DNA of 64,000 nt, taken from positions 310,001-374,000 of the forward strand of contig NZ_JAKGSB010000003.1 of NCBI RefSeq assembly GCF_021568905.1, read 5' to 3'. The first letter of the stretch is position 1. Each line of letters opens with the position of its first letter. This DNA is from Zavarzinia marina (GTDB taxonomy: Bacteria; Pseudomonadota; Alphaproteobacteria; Zavarziniales; Zavarziniaceae). The position numbers were made by a program, and so were the translations under genes. Of this stretch, positions 38,340 through 45,504 are shown one piece after another. The notes under the pieces were generated by a model. The model did not search any database. It saw nothing but the letters and a program-made list of their open reading frames with translations, and had not been told where the DNA came from.

Positions 38340-38675
38340 TCAGCCCTCGGCGCGCTTGCCTTCGCTGGCGGGGGTATCGTCTTCCTGATCCTCGCCGTCG
38401 ACGTTGAGCCGTTCGCGGAGTTCCTTGCCGGTCTTGAAGAAGGGCACGAATTTCTCCGCCACCTCGACCGCTTCGCCGGTGCGCGGGTTGCGTCCGGTGC
38501 GGGCCGGCCGGCTCTTCACCGAGAAGGCACCGAAGCCCCGGATCTCCACCCGGTCGCCGCGCGCCAGGGCGTCCGCCACCTCCTGAAAGATGGTGGAGAC
38601 GATCCTCTCGACATCGCGTTGGTACAGATGGGGGTTGGCGGCGGCGAGGCGCAGGATCAGTTCAGACTTGATCAT
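38340..38675 (-). CDS. ihfB: Integration host factor subunit beta
   Basis: A histone-like DNA-bending protein. The 111 residues comprise the HU/IHF fold with the DNA-intercalating arm [14 protein letters not shown], plus an acidic C-terminal extension of about 18 residues. [11 protein letters not shown] is the usual start. It dimerises with IhfA for nucleoid structure and, notably, for looping at sigma-54 promoters such as the one upstream of rsr. Confidence 0.94.
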   Translation of the reverse strand: MIKSELILRLAAANPHLYQRDVERIVSTIFQEVADALARGDRVEIRGFGAFSVKSRPARTGRNPRTGEAVEVAEKFVPFFKTGKELRERLNVDGEDQEDDTPASEGKRAEG

Positions 38676-38702
38676 GGCCCGGAAATCCCCCGCATTCAGC
38701 CG

Positions 38703-39599
38703 TCAATCGAGCCGAGGGTGCCAAACCGAGGTCAGCCCGTCAAGGGTAAGCCATTTAGGAACAAAGGCTTTTCCGCTCAGGATGGTGTCCAGATCGAAAT
38801 CCTCGGCCTCGACGTCGATCACCGGCGTGCCCGCCGGCAGGCCCTTTTCGTCCCGCAGCCAGGCGAGGATTTCCGTCTCGGCCCCGAGGGCGTCGACGAG
38901 TTTGAGGTCGAGCGCCTGGCGGCCGGTGAAGATGCGCCCGTCGGTCACCCGGGCGAGCGATTCGCCCGAAAGCCCGCGGCGTTCCGCCACCAGGCCCTTG
39001 AACCAGGTGAAACTGTCGTCGATCACGCCCTGCAGGGCCGCTTCCGCCGCTGGCGACATGGTCTCGAAGGGGGAGGGGGCGGCCTTCAGGGGCGCGGACT
39101 TGATCTCGTTCATGGCGATGCCGACCTGATCCATCAGCTTCGAGAAGTCGGGCGCCTGGATCAGCACGCCGATGGATCCGGTCAGCGACGTCTCATAGGC
39201 ATAGATCCGGTCCGCCGCCGTCGCGATCAGATAGGCGGCGGAGGTGCCGAGAGTGCCGATCGAAGCCACCACGGGCTTCTTGTCCGCGAGCTGGCGGATC
39301 GCCTTGAAAAGCGCCTCGCCGCCGACGGTGGTGCCCCCGGGGCTGTCGATCTCCAGAATGACGGCGCTGACCAGATCGTCCTCGGCCAGGCGCCTCAACA
39401 GTTTCACCTGGTCGTCGTCGGCGACGATGACGCCGGCAATCGTCACCCGCGCGACATGGGGGCGCAGGCTGCCGTCGAAGGCGGCGGGCACCAGCACGAC
39501 CGCCAGCGCCACCAGTGCGAGCAGGGCCAGGAGGCGCCACCGGCCGAGGCGCCGGCGCAGCATGCGGCGGTCGAGCAGAAGGTCGTCGGTGCCGCTCAT
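38703..39599 (-). CDS. sppA: Signal peptide peptidase SppA (36K-type)
   Basis: A membrane-anchored S49 protease that degrades cleaved signal peptides. One N-terminal transmembrane helix (about residues 20-42) is followed by the serine/lysine-dyad domain: SPGGTTVGGEALF, TLGTSAAYLIA with the nucleophile Ser, and ETSLTGSIGV. 298 residues is the short, single-domain form. The ATG at 39599 is preferred over one at 39668 because it places the basic segment just before the membrane helix. Confidence 0.9.
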   Translation of the reverse strand: MSGTDDLLLDRRMLRRRLGRWRLLALLALVALAVVLVPAAFDGSLRPHVARVTIAGVIVADDDQVKLLRRLAEDDLVSAVILEIDSPGGTTVGGEALFKAIRQLADKKPVVASIGTLGTSAAYLIATAADRIYAYETSLTGSIGVLIQAPDFSKLMDQVGIAMNEIKSAPLKAAPSPFETMSPAAEAALQGVIDDSFTWFKGLVAERRGLSGESLARVTDGRIFTGRQALDLKLVDALGAETEILAWLRDEKGLPAGTPVIDVEAEDFDLDTILSGKAFVPKWLTLDGLTSVWHPRLD

Positions 39600-39883
39600 G
39601 TCCAGAACTCCGATGGCGTCCATCCCCTGGCGAGGCGCCGAGGTTAGCCGCAAGTCCCCATCCGGCAAACGATTTTTCCAACCCGCCGCGCCTCGGGCGC
39701 GACAAATCGTCCGGTCCTCCCAATATTCGCATCGTCTTTCGGGCGTGGGGGCAATTGTCGCGCCCGAAGCCCGCGCAACTCATGACTCTTTGTCACATTG
39801 GGGTATGTTGTCTCCAAAATGAATGCAACTTCCGGCGGGGCTTTCAGGCGCCGGACGTTGCGAGACAAGAGGAGAGTTGTGCG

Positions 39884-40027
39884 ATGCTTGCTTATCTGCC
39901 GGCCTCGTCCGTCAGCCTGTCGGGCTATGTCCATCAGGTCGTCCAGTTCATCGACACGGGCCCCGGCTATGTCGTCACCGTGACCGCGGTTTTCCTGATC
40001 TGGCTGGCGTGGCGCAGTTTCATGTGA
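39884..40027 (+). CDS. Small single-span membrane protein, unknown
   Basis: A 47-residue open frame with a strong AGGAG ribosome site before the ATG at 39884. It has a hydrophobic C-terminal half (YVVTVTAVFLIWLAW) ending RSFM. I do not recognise a family. It stands alone between the sppA operon and the DJ-1 gene in the direction of the latter. Good ribosome site and membrane span argue that it is translated. Confidence 0.5.
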   Translation: MLAYLPASSVSLSGYVHQVVQFIDTGPGYVVTVTAVFLIWLAWRSFM

Positions 40028-40145
40028 CGGCCGGGCGATCCGCCGCCGTGTCGTGTAGTAGGCGCCTAATACCCGTCGCCGTTCGCGCCGTCCTACCATC
40101 GGTCCGGGCCGGAACAACGAGAACCGGCCGTGACGGGAGGACAAG

Positions 40146-40739
40146 ATGAGCGGCCAGAAGATCCTGATGATCGTCGGCGATTTCGTCGAGGACTACGAGA
40201 CCATGGTGCCCTTCCAGGCGCTTCAGGCCTGCGGCCACCGGGTGGACGCGGTGTGCCCGGGCAAGGCGGCGGGTGACACGGTGGCGACCGCGATCCATGA
40301 TTTCGAGGGCGACCAGACCTATTCCGAAAAGCCCGGCCACAAGTTCGCCCTGAACGCGACATTCGCCGAGGTCGATCCCGCGGCCTATGACGCCCTGGTG
40401 GTGCCGGGCGGCCGGGCGCCCGAATATCTGCGCCTGAACGGCGACGTGCTCGCCCTCGTCCGCCATTTCTTCTCGGCCGGCAAGCCGGTCGCCGCCATCT
40501 GCCACGGGCCGCAGCTCCTGGCCGCCGCCGGTGTCCTGAAGGGGTGCCGCGTCTCGGCCTATCCCGCCTGCGCGCCCGAGGTGGAGCTGGCCGGCGGCGC
40601 CTTCGCCGAAATCCCGGTCGACGGCGCGATCACCGACGGCAATCTGGTGACGGCCCCGGCCTGGCCCGCCCATCCCGCCTGGCTCGCCCAGTTCATGGCC
40701 GTGCTCGGCAAGGGCGCGGCCGCCCAGGCGGCGGAGTAG
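40146..40739 (+). CDS. DJ-1/PfpI family protein
   Basis: A 197-residue class I glutamine-amidotransferase-like protein. The nucleophile elbow AICHGPQLL has C119-H120, and the acidic partner region GDFVEDYE is near residue 14. Such proteins include PfpI/YhbO proteases and deglycase-like enzymes, so the exact activity is open. GGGAGG precedes the start. Confidence 0.86.
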   Translation: MSGQKILMIVGDFVEDYETMVPFQALQACGHRVDAVCPGKAAGDTVATAIHDFEGDQTYSEKPGHKFALNATFAEVDPAAYDALVVPGGRAPEYLRLNGDVLALVRHFFSAGKPVAAICHGPQLLAAAGVLKGCRVSAYPACAPEVELAGGAFAEIPVDGAITDGNLVTAPAWPAHPAWLAQFMAVLGKGAAAQAAE

Positions 40740-40808
40740 GCCGGAAGGACTTGGCGCCGGGCGCTTCGCGGGCGTAGCCTCGCGGAAAGGCAAAAGGGGA
40801 GGAAGACG

Positions 40809-41159
40809 ATGTGCAGACTCTTCATCGGCGCCGATCCGTCGCTCTGGGCCAGCCGGGCCAAATCGCTCCGCCTCGGCGGCATGGTCACCAGCATCCGGCT
40901 GGAAGATTATTTCTGGCGTATCCTGGAAGAGATCGCCGCCCGCGACGGCCTGACCGTGAACCGCCTGATCGCGCGCCTGCACGACGAGGCGGTCGATGCG
41001 GGCCACGACCCGGGCAATTTCACCTCGTTCCTCCGGGTCTGCTGCGCCCGTTATCTCGGCCTGCTCGCCGCCGGCGAACTGCCGGCGGGCCGGCCGATCC
41101 GCAGTCTCGACGCGGCCGGCATCCTGGCGCGGGAAGAGGCGGGGCTTCTGTCCGCCTGA
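40809..41159 (+). CDS. Ribbon-helix-helix domain protein
   Basis: A 116-residue protein of the RHH_4 type common in alphaproteobacteria. The MCRLFIGADPSLWASRAKSLR lead is followed by SIRLEDYFWRILEEIAARDGLTVN, the ribbon strand and two helices that bind DNA as a dimer. No toxin is adjacent, so it is more likely a stand-alone regulator than an antitoxin. Confidence 0.78.
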   Translation: MCRLFIGADPSLWASRAKSLRLGGMVTSIRLEDYFWRILEEIAARDGLTVNRLIARLHDEAVDAGHDPGNFTSFLRVCCARYLGLLAAGELPAGRPIRSLDAAGILAREEAGLLSA

Positions 41160-41232
41160 TCCGCGCCGTTCTTTCCGTTTGGTGAAGACGGGGGCTTGCG
41201 CGTAGACATGCCCTCGTTTCGAGAAACGGGAG

Positions 41233-41550
41233 ATGTCCATGGCCCAGGACGACGACGAATACGTCTATGACGAGGCGACCGGCGAATGGCGCCCGGCGTC
41301 GGAGATGGCGGCCGAGGCCGCCGCGACGGCCGGTCCGGTCGAGGTGCGCGACGCCGCCGGCAACATTCTGGCCGATGGCGATTCGGTCGCCCTGGTCAAG
41401 GATCTGAAGGTGAAGGGCACCAGCCAGACCCTGAAGCAGGGCACGGTGATCAAGTCGATCCGCCTGACCGCCGACCCCGAAGAGATCGACTGCCGCTTCG
41501 AAGGCATCAAGGGCCTCGTGCTGCGCACGGAATTCGTGCGCAAGCGCTGA
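41233..41550 (+). CDS. YjdM/PhnA-like protein lacking the zinc ribbon
   Basis: A 105-residue protein whose C-terminal half (DAAGNILADGDSVALVKDLKV to LRTEFVRKR) matches the KOW-like domain of YjdM, formerly called PhnA and linked loosely to alkylphosphonate use. The usual N-terminal four-cysteine zinc ribbon is absent; instead there is an acidic start with EYVYDEATGEWRPA. No other phosphonate gene is near. Alternative start: ATG at 41239. Confidence 0.78.
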   Translation: MSMAQDDDEYVYDEATGEWRPASEMAAEAAATAGPVEVRDAAGNILADGDSVALVKDLKVKGTSQTLKQGTVIKSIRLTADPEEIDCRFEGIKGLVLRTEFVRKR

Positions 41551-41638
41551 GCGCCGATTTCCCCGCGCGGCCCGGCCGGGGCTCCGCTAGACTGCCCTCC
41601 GGGGACGGGTGGAAAGCCCGGGCGAGGGGGGGAAGGAC

Positions 41639-42523
41639 ATGGCGGCAAGACCGGCCGACAACCTGGCGATCGTCATCGCCTACGGGCTGTGCGTGGCGGC
41701 GGGGGCCGCCGTCCTCTACGGTGCCGGCCTCCATGGTGTAGGCCTGCCGGCGCCCTGGGATGCCCTGGCGGCGGATGTCGTCGCCACCCTGGTGATCTTC
41801 GGTTTCAGCCGGGCCTATGGCAATTCCAGCTTCTACGACGCCTATTGGAGTGTGATTCCGCCCCTGCTGGCGGTCCATTGGTACGCGACGGGGGGCGACG
41901 CGATCGACGGTCTGCGCGCGCTGGCGGTGATCGTGCTGGTCGTCCTGTGGGGCATCCGGCTGACGGCGAATTGGGCCATCCATTGGGGCGGCCTGGGCCA
42001 TGAGGACTGGCGCTATCCGCTGGTGCGCCAGCGCGCGGGCAAGGCCGCCATCCTCGCCGATCTCTTCGGCATCCATCTGTTCCCGACCGTGCAGGTCTTC
42101 CTCGGATGCCTGCCGGTCTACGCCGTCATGAATTTCGGCCGGGCGCCCTTCGGCCTTCTCGACGCGGTGGCGGTCGCCGTCACCCTGGGCGCCATCGCGA
42201 TCGAGACCGTCGCCGATCGCCAGCTTCACGCCTTCGTCGCGAGGAAGCAGCCGGGCAGCTTCATCCAGAGCGGGCTCTGGGCCTGGTCGCGCCACCCCAA
42301 TTATTTCGGCGAGATGAGCTTCTGGTGGGGCCTCATGCTCTTCGGCCTTGCCGCCGCGCCGCAATTCTGGTGGTGGATCGCACCCGGCGCCCTGGCCATG
42401 ACCGCCATGTTCCTTTTCGCCAGCATTCCCTTCATGGACCAGCGCAGCCTGGAGCGCCGCCCCGGCTTTGCCGACTACATGCGCCGCACCTCCGCCCTCG
42501 TCCCGCTGCCACCGAAGCGATAG
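41639..42523 (+). CDS. DUF1295 family membrane protein (steroid 5-alpha-reductase-like)
   Basis: A 294-residue polytopic protein with about seven hydrophobic spans. The C-terminal motif SGLWAWSRHPNYFGEM is the cofactor-binding signature shared with steroid 5-alpha-reductases, ICMT and related enzymes. DUF1295 proteins are presumed membrane oxidoreductases or methyltransferase-like enzymes. GGAAGG precedes the ATG at 41639. Substrate unknown. Confidence 0.82.
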   Translation: MAARPADNLAIVIAYGLCVAAGAAVLYGAGLHGVGLPAPWDALAADVVATLVIFGFSRAYGNSSFYDAYWSVIPPLLAVHWYATGGDAIDGLRALAVIVLVVLWGIRLTANWAIHWGGLGHEDWRYPLVRQRAGKAAILADLFGIHLFPTVQVFLGCLPVYAVMNFGRAPFGLLDAVAVAVTLGAIAIETVADRQLHAFVARKQPGSFIQSGLWAWSRHPNYFGEMSFWWGLMLFGLAAAPQFWWWIAPGALAMTAMFLFASIPFMDQRSLERRPGFADYMRRTSALVPLPPKR

Positions 42524-42561
42524 GATCGTGACGTCGCGTCCGCCTGTCTCACGTGACGAAA

Positions 42562-42637
42562 CCGGCGGATCTTGTTTCGCCGGATAAAAGCCTTAAATGA
42601 TAAGAAGTTTGCATTCTGACGAATGCATACGGCTTAT
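42562..42637. other. Structured AT-rich intergenic segment downstream of rtcA
   Basis: The 274-base gap between DUF1295 and rtcA (convergent) holds an AT-rich, hairpin-rich stretch. One hairpin is CCGGCG/CGCCGG (42562-42583). Another is TGCATTC-TGAC-GAATGCA (42610-42627), which sits inside a wider ATAAG/CTTAT pairing (42600-42637). It contains GACGAATG on the plus strand, like the Ro-binding signature of the nearby Y-like RNAs. It could be 3' UTR structure or a separate small RNA. Confidence 0.35.
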
Positions 42638-42751
42638 CCCATTGCACCGAGCGACGGGCGCCGGCGAAACGGCGGTACAAGCCGATGCGGCGTCCGAGGT
42701 CCCCATCCACCAGGCATAAGGGCTCACTGAAAACTTGGGGGTCGGGGCGGG

Positions 42752-42790
42752 CGCGGACCGGGATCGACGATCCCGGTCCGCGTTCCATTT
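42752..42790 (+). terminator. Long perfect hairpin between convergent DUF1295 and rtcA
   Basis: CGCGGACCGGGATC pairs with GATCCCGGTCCGCG around a three-base loop (42752-42782), then TTCCATTTT on the plus strand. It ends plus-strand transcripts most plausibly. On the minus strand no T-run follows, so for the rtc operon it would act at best as a 3' stabilising hairpin. Confidence 0.6.
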
Positions 42791-42797
42791 TCGCCGC

Positions 42798-43811
42798 TCA
42801 GATCCGTCGCGCGAGATGGGTGCCGTCGTCCTGCGCGGCGAAGGTCCAGCGCTGGCCCGTAAAGCGGGCGATCACATCCGCCGCCGTCAGGCTGTGCCGG
42901 CTCGGCTTCACCGTGGTAAAGGCGCCGCCGCCGGCGAGCGCGAAGGGCAGCAGCAGTTGGTCCGCCAGATAGGGGCCGGCGAAAGCCGCCGAGCCGATGA
43001 AGCCCGCCATGCGTTGGGCCGCCGTCTTGGCCAGCGACTGGGCCGAGGTGCCGATCTTGCCGAAACCCGTCACAATCTCCGTTCCCCGTTCGAAAGCGGC
43101 CTCCAGCAGCAGCACGTTGCCCGGTCCGCGATCCGCGGGCAGTTCATGCGTGGCGAAGGCCTCTTCCGGCCAATCCAGGAACCGCCGCGCCGTCTCGATC
43201 TCGCGCGTGACGATGTCGAACGGCAGGCCGGCGATCAGCGCCGTCGCCGATACGGAGAGGGGCGCGCCGCGATCGAGGCAATCGACCGGGGACAGCGGCG
43301 CGGGCGCGATCTCGATCTCCACCCGGCCGCCGCCGCGCGGATAGAAGCCGTGGCGTATCAGCCGGGCCGTGACGCGGGGACCCAAGCGATTCAGCACCGG
43401 CAGGAAACAGCGATCGATGAAATCGAAGGGCGGCGCCTGCATATTGTGGGTGCCGCCCTCGAGCACGAGGCGCGACGGCGCGCCCGCCATCACCAGCGGC
43501 ATCAGCACCGTCTGCAGCACGAGGCTGGTCGAGCCCGCGGTGCCGACCGCGAAATGATAGTCGCCCGCGCGGACGGTGCCGGGGTGGAAGGTGATTTCGG
43601 ACGCCCCGACGGCCGCGCCGTCACAGGTCGCATCGGCGATGGCGCAGGCAGCCTCCACCGCGGTCAGATGCTGGCGCATCAGGCCCGGCTTTTCGCGGCC
43701 GCCCCGAATATTGGTGATCCGGAAGGGCTGGCCGGTCGCGAGCGACAGGGCGAGCGCATTGCGCACCACCTGCCCGCCGCCTTCGCCTTCGGCCCCGTCG
43801 ATCGTGATCAT
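42798..43811 (-). CDS. rtcA: RNA 3'-terminal phosphate cyclase
   Basis: RtcA uses ATP to convert RNA 3'-phosphates to 2',3'-cyclic phosphates (and can adenylylate 5' ends), working with RtcB in RNA repair. The 337-residue protein has the family GEGGGQVVRNALALS start, FYPRGGGRVEIEI, ADQLLLPFALA, and the nucleotidylated His306 in PSRHSLT (E. coli His309). AGAGGAC precedes the ATG. It lies 31 bases after rtcB and is the last gene of the sigma-54-dependent rsr-RNA-rtcBA unit. Confidence 0.95.
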   Translation of the reverse strand: MITIDGAEGEGGGQVVRNALALSLATGQPFRITNIRGGREKPGLMRQHLTAVEAACAIADATCDGAAVGASEITFHPGTVRAGDYHFAVGTAGSTSLVLQTVLMPLVMAGAPSRLVLEGGTHNMQAPPFDFIDRCFLPVLNRLGPRVTARLIRHGFYPRGGGRVEIEIAPAPLSPVDCLDRGAPLSVSATALIAGLPFDIVTREIETARRFLDWPEEAFATHELPADRGPGNVLLLEAAFERGTEIVTGFGKIGTSAQSLAKTAAQRMAGFIGSAAFAGPYLADQLLLPFALAGGGAFTTVKPSRHSLTAADVIARFTGQRWTFAAQDDGTHLARRI

Positions 43812-43842
43812 GATGTCCTCTAAATGGGCGGCGTGAAGGGCC

Positions 43843-45069
43843 TCAGCCCTTCACGCACACCACCTGCTTCAGGGTGTGGACGATCTCCACCAGATCGGCC
43901 TGGGCGGCCATCACGGCTTCGATCGGCTTGTAGGCCTTGGGCGTTTCGTCGATCACGCCCGCGTCCTTGCGGCATTCGACGCCTTCGGTGTCGTGGATGT
44001 GTTCCTCCAGCGTCACCTGGCGCTTGGCCTCGTGGCGGGACATGACGCGTCCCGCGCCATGGCTGCAGCTGTCGAACGCCTCGGCGTTGCCGAGACCACG
44101 CACGATGAAGGACTTCGCCCCCATCGAGCCCGGAATGATGCCCATCGCCCCCTTGGCCGCGCGCACCGCGCCCTTCCGGGTCACGAGCACGTTGGCGCCG
44201 AAGTGGTTTTCCCGCGCCACGTAATTGTGGTGGCAGTTCACCGCCTCCAGCTCGGCGTCGAAGGGCTTGGCGATCCGGCCGCGCAGCGCCCGGATCACAT
44301 TGGTCATCATCGTCCGCCGGTTCAGCGCGGCGAAATCCTGGGCCCATTCGACCGCCTCGACGTAATCGTCGAAATGGTCGGTCCCTTCCGGGAAATAGGC
44401 CAGATTCTCGTCGGGCAGATTGACGAACCACTTCCGCATATCCTGCTTCGCCAGCTCGATGAAGAAGCTGCCGATGGCATTGCCCACCCCGCGCGAGCCG
44501 GAGTGGAGCATGATCCACACCCGCTGCTCGGTATCGAGGCAGATCTCGATGAAGTGATTGCCGGTGCCCAGCGTCCCCAGATGCACGAGGCTGTTCGCCT
44601 TCTTCAGCCGGGGATACTTGGCCGCGATCCGGTCGAAACGATCGGCCAGCGTCGCCCAGGCGGCGACGATCTCGGGGCCGGGATCGCCCCAGCTTCCGTT
44701 GTCGCGCTTGCCCCGGCCGACGGCGCGGCCATGGGGCACGGCCTGCTCGATCGCCGAACGGATGCCTTCCAGACTGTCGGGCAGATCCATCGCCGTCAGC
44801 GAGGTCCGCGCCGCCATCATGCCGCAGCCGATGTCGACGCCGACCGCCGCCGGAATCACCGCGCCCTTGGTCGGGATCACCGAACCCACGGTGGCGCCGA
44901 TGCCGACATGGACGTCGGGCATGGCCGCCATGTGGCGGTAGATGAAGGGCATCCGCGCCGCATTGGCGAGCTGTACCCGCGCCTTGTCGTCGACCGGCAC
45001 GCCCTTCGTCCACATCTTGATCGGCACGCCGCCTTCGACGTGCTGGATGTCGTAAGTCTTCTCGGTCAT
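43843..45069 (-). CDS. rtcB: RNA-splicing ligase RtcB (GTP-dependent 3'-5' RNA ligase)
   Basis: RtcB joins 2',3'-cyclic-phosphate or 3'-phosphate ends to 5'-OH ends, for instance after tRNA cleavage by toxins. Manganese ligands D79/C82 are in GVDIGCGMMA and the guanylylated His337 is in SHGAGR, exactly the E. coli number; the 408-residue length also equals E. coli RtcB. I chose the ATG at 45069, with GTGAGG just upstream. An in-frame open stretch to 45348 crosses the tRNA-like RNAs and is not protein. Confidence 0.96.
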   Translation of the reverse strand: MTEKTYDIQHVEGGVPIKMWTKGVPVDDKARVQLANAARMPFIYRHMAAMPDVHVGIGATVGSVIPTKGAVIPAAVGVDIGCGMMAARTSLTAMDLPDSLEGIRSAIEQAVPHGRAVGRGKRDNGSWGDPGPEIVAAWATLADRFDRIAAKYPRLKKANSLVHLGTLGTGNHFIEICLDTEQRVWIMLHSGSRGVGNAIGSFFIELAKQDMRKWFVNLPDENLAYFPEGTDHFDDYVEAVEWAQDFAALNRRTMMTNVIRALRGRIAKPFDAELEAVNCHHNYVARENHFGANVLVTRKGAVRAAKGAMGIIPGSMGAKSFIVRGLGNAEAFDSCSHGAGRVMSRHEAKRQVTLEEHIHDTEGVECRKDAGVIDETPKAYKPIEAVMAAQADLVEIVHTLKQVVCVKG

Positions 45070-45105
45070 GGCTGACCTCACTTGTCCTTCTCTGTCGTGC
45101 CTCCA

Positions 45106-45211
45106 CGCGACGACCAGCGATTGGCGAGACATTTCTCCCATGGCTCTCGCCATGAGGGGAGGATTCGAACCTCCTGACTGCCTAAATGTAGTCCCGCCGG
45201 CATTCGCCGCG
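45106..45211 (-). ncRNA. YrlA-like Y RNA, element 4 (minimal tRNA-like form)
   Basis: About 106 nt, 5' end near 45211, just upstream of rtcB. Outer stem CGCGGCGA/TCGTCGCG, internal loop ATGCC, and inner stem GGCGGGAC/GTCTCGCC are shared with its siblings. Inside, ACATTT/AAATGT pairs, followed by a perfect tRNA T-arm GGAGG-TTCGAAT-CCTCC (45158-45174) and an acceptor-like hairpin ATGGC-GAGA-GCCAT with a GNRA loop. D-arm and anticodon arm are missing. Boundaries are the ends of the outer stem, not mapped ends. Confidence 0.75.
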
Positions 45212-45222
45212 CTTCGGCTCGG

Positions 45223-45346
45223 ACTGGCGACGACGGAGGGCGAGACGGTGCCTGAGCTATCCGGTTGCCCGGAGGTGGAGTTGAACCACCGCCTCCCACA
45301 CGGATGTGGGCGCTCTGTCCAAGTAGTCCCGCCGGCATTCGCCAGC
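45223..45346 (-). ncRNA. YrlA-like Y RNA, element 3 (circularly permuted tRNA mimic)
   Basis: About 124 nt, 5' end near 45346. Outer stem CTGGCGA/TCGCCAG, loop ATGCC, inner stem GGCGGGAC/GTCTCGCC. The core reads as a tRNA cut open in the D-loop. TTGGACAGAGC comes first, then a CCCACA-TCCG-TGTGGG arm in place of the anticodon arm, a variable loop AGGC, the T-arm GGTGG-TTCAACT-CCACC (45274-45290), a short acceptor TCCGG-GCAA-CCGGA, and finally TAGCTCAG, whose GCTC pairs with GAGC to close the D-stem. No anticodon and no CCA end. Confidence 0.8.
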
Positions 45347-45357
45347 ATCGAAATGGT

Positions 45358-45491
45358 CCATGGCGACCAGGCATATGGCGGACATGCCTCACTCTAGCGC
45401 GAAGCTAGCGACCGTTTTGCCGGCCCGACAGGCGTCGAACCCGCGACCCGGGGAGTGACAGTCCATGTAGTCCGCCAGGCATTCGCCATGG
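45358..45491 (-). ncRNA. YrlA-like Y RNA, element 2 (divergent)
   Basis: About 134 nt, 5' end near 45491. Outer stem CCATGGCGA/TCGCCATGG (9 bp), loop ATGCC, inner stem TGGCGGAC/GTCCGCCA, a compensated variant of the sibling stem. Inside, CACTC/GAGTG pairs, and there is a T-arm GCGGG-TTCGACG-CCTGT with two wobble pairs (45428-45444). Two further hairpins follow: GGCCG/CGGTC and CTAGC/GCTAG. The tRNA-like core is the least regular of the four. Confidence 0.7.
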
Positions 45492-45504
45492 GGTTAGGGG
45501 GGGG

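Noticed and set aside
42549-42788. A 79-residue minus-strand frame in the gap after rtcA
   Set aside because: It covers the hairpins and a perfect palindrome, has no ribosome site and no domain, so a structural or regulatory segment is more likely.
45070-45348. In-frame N-terminal extension of rtcB of 93 codons
   Set aside because: It reads through the structured RNA elements 3 and 4, while the ATG at 45069 gives the exact E. coli-like length with a good ribosome site.
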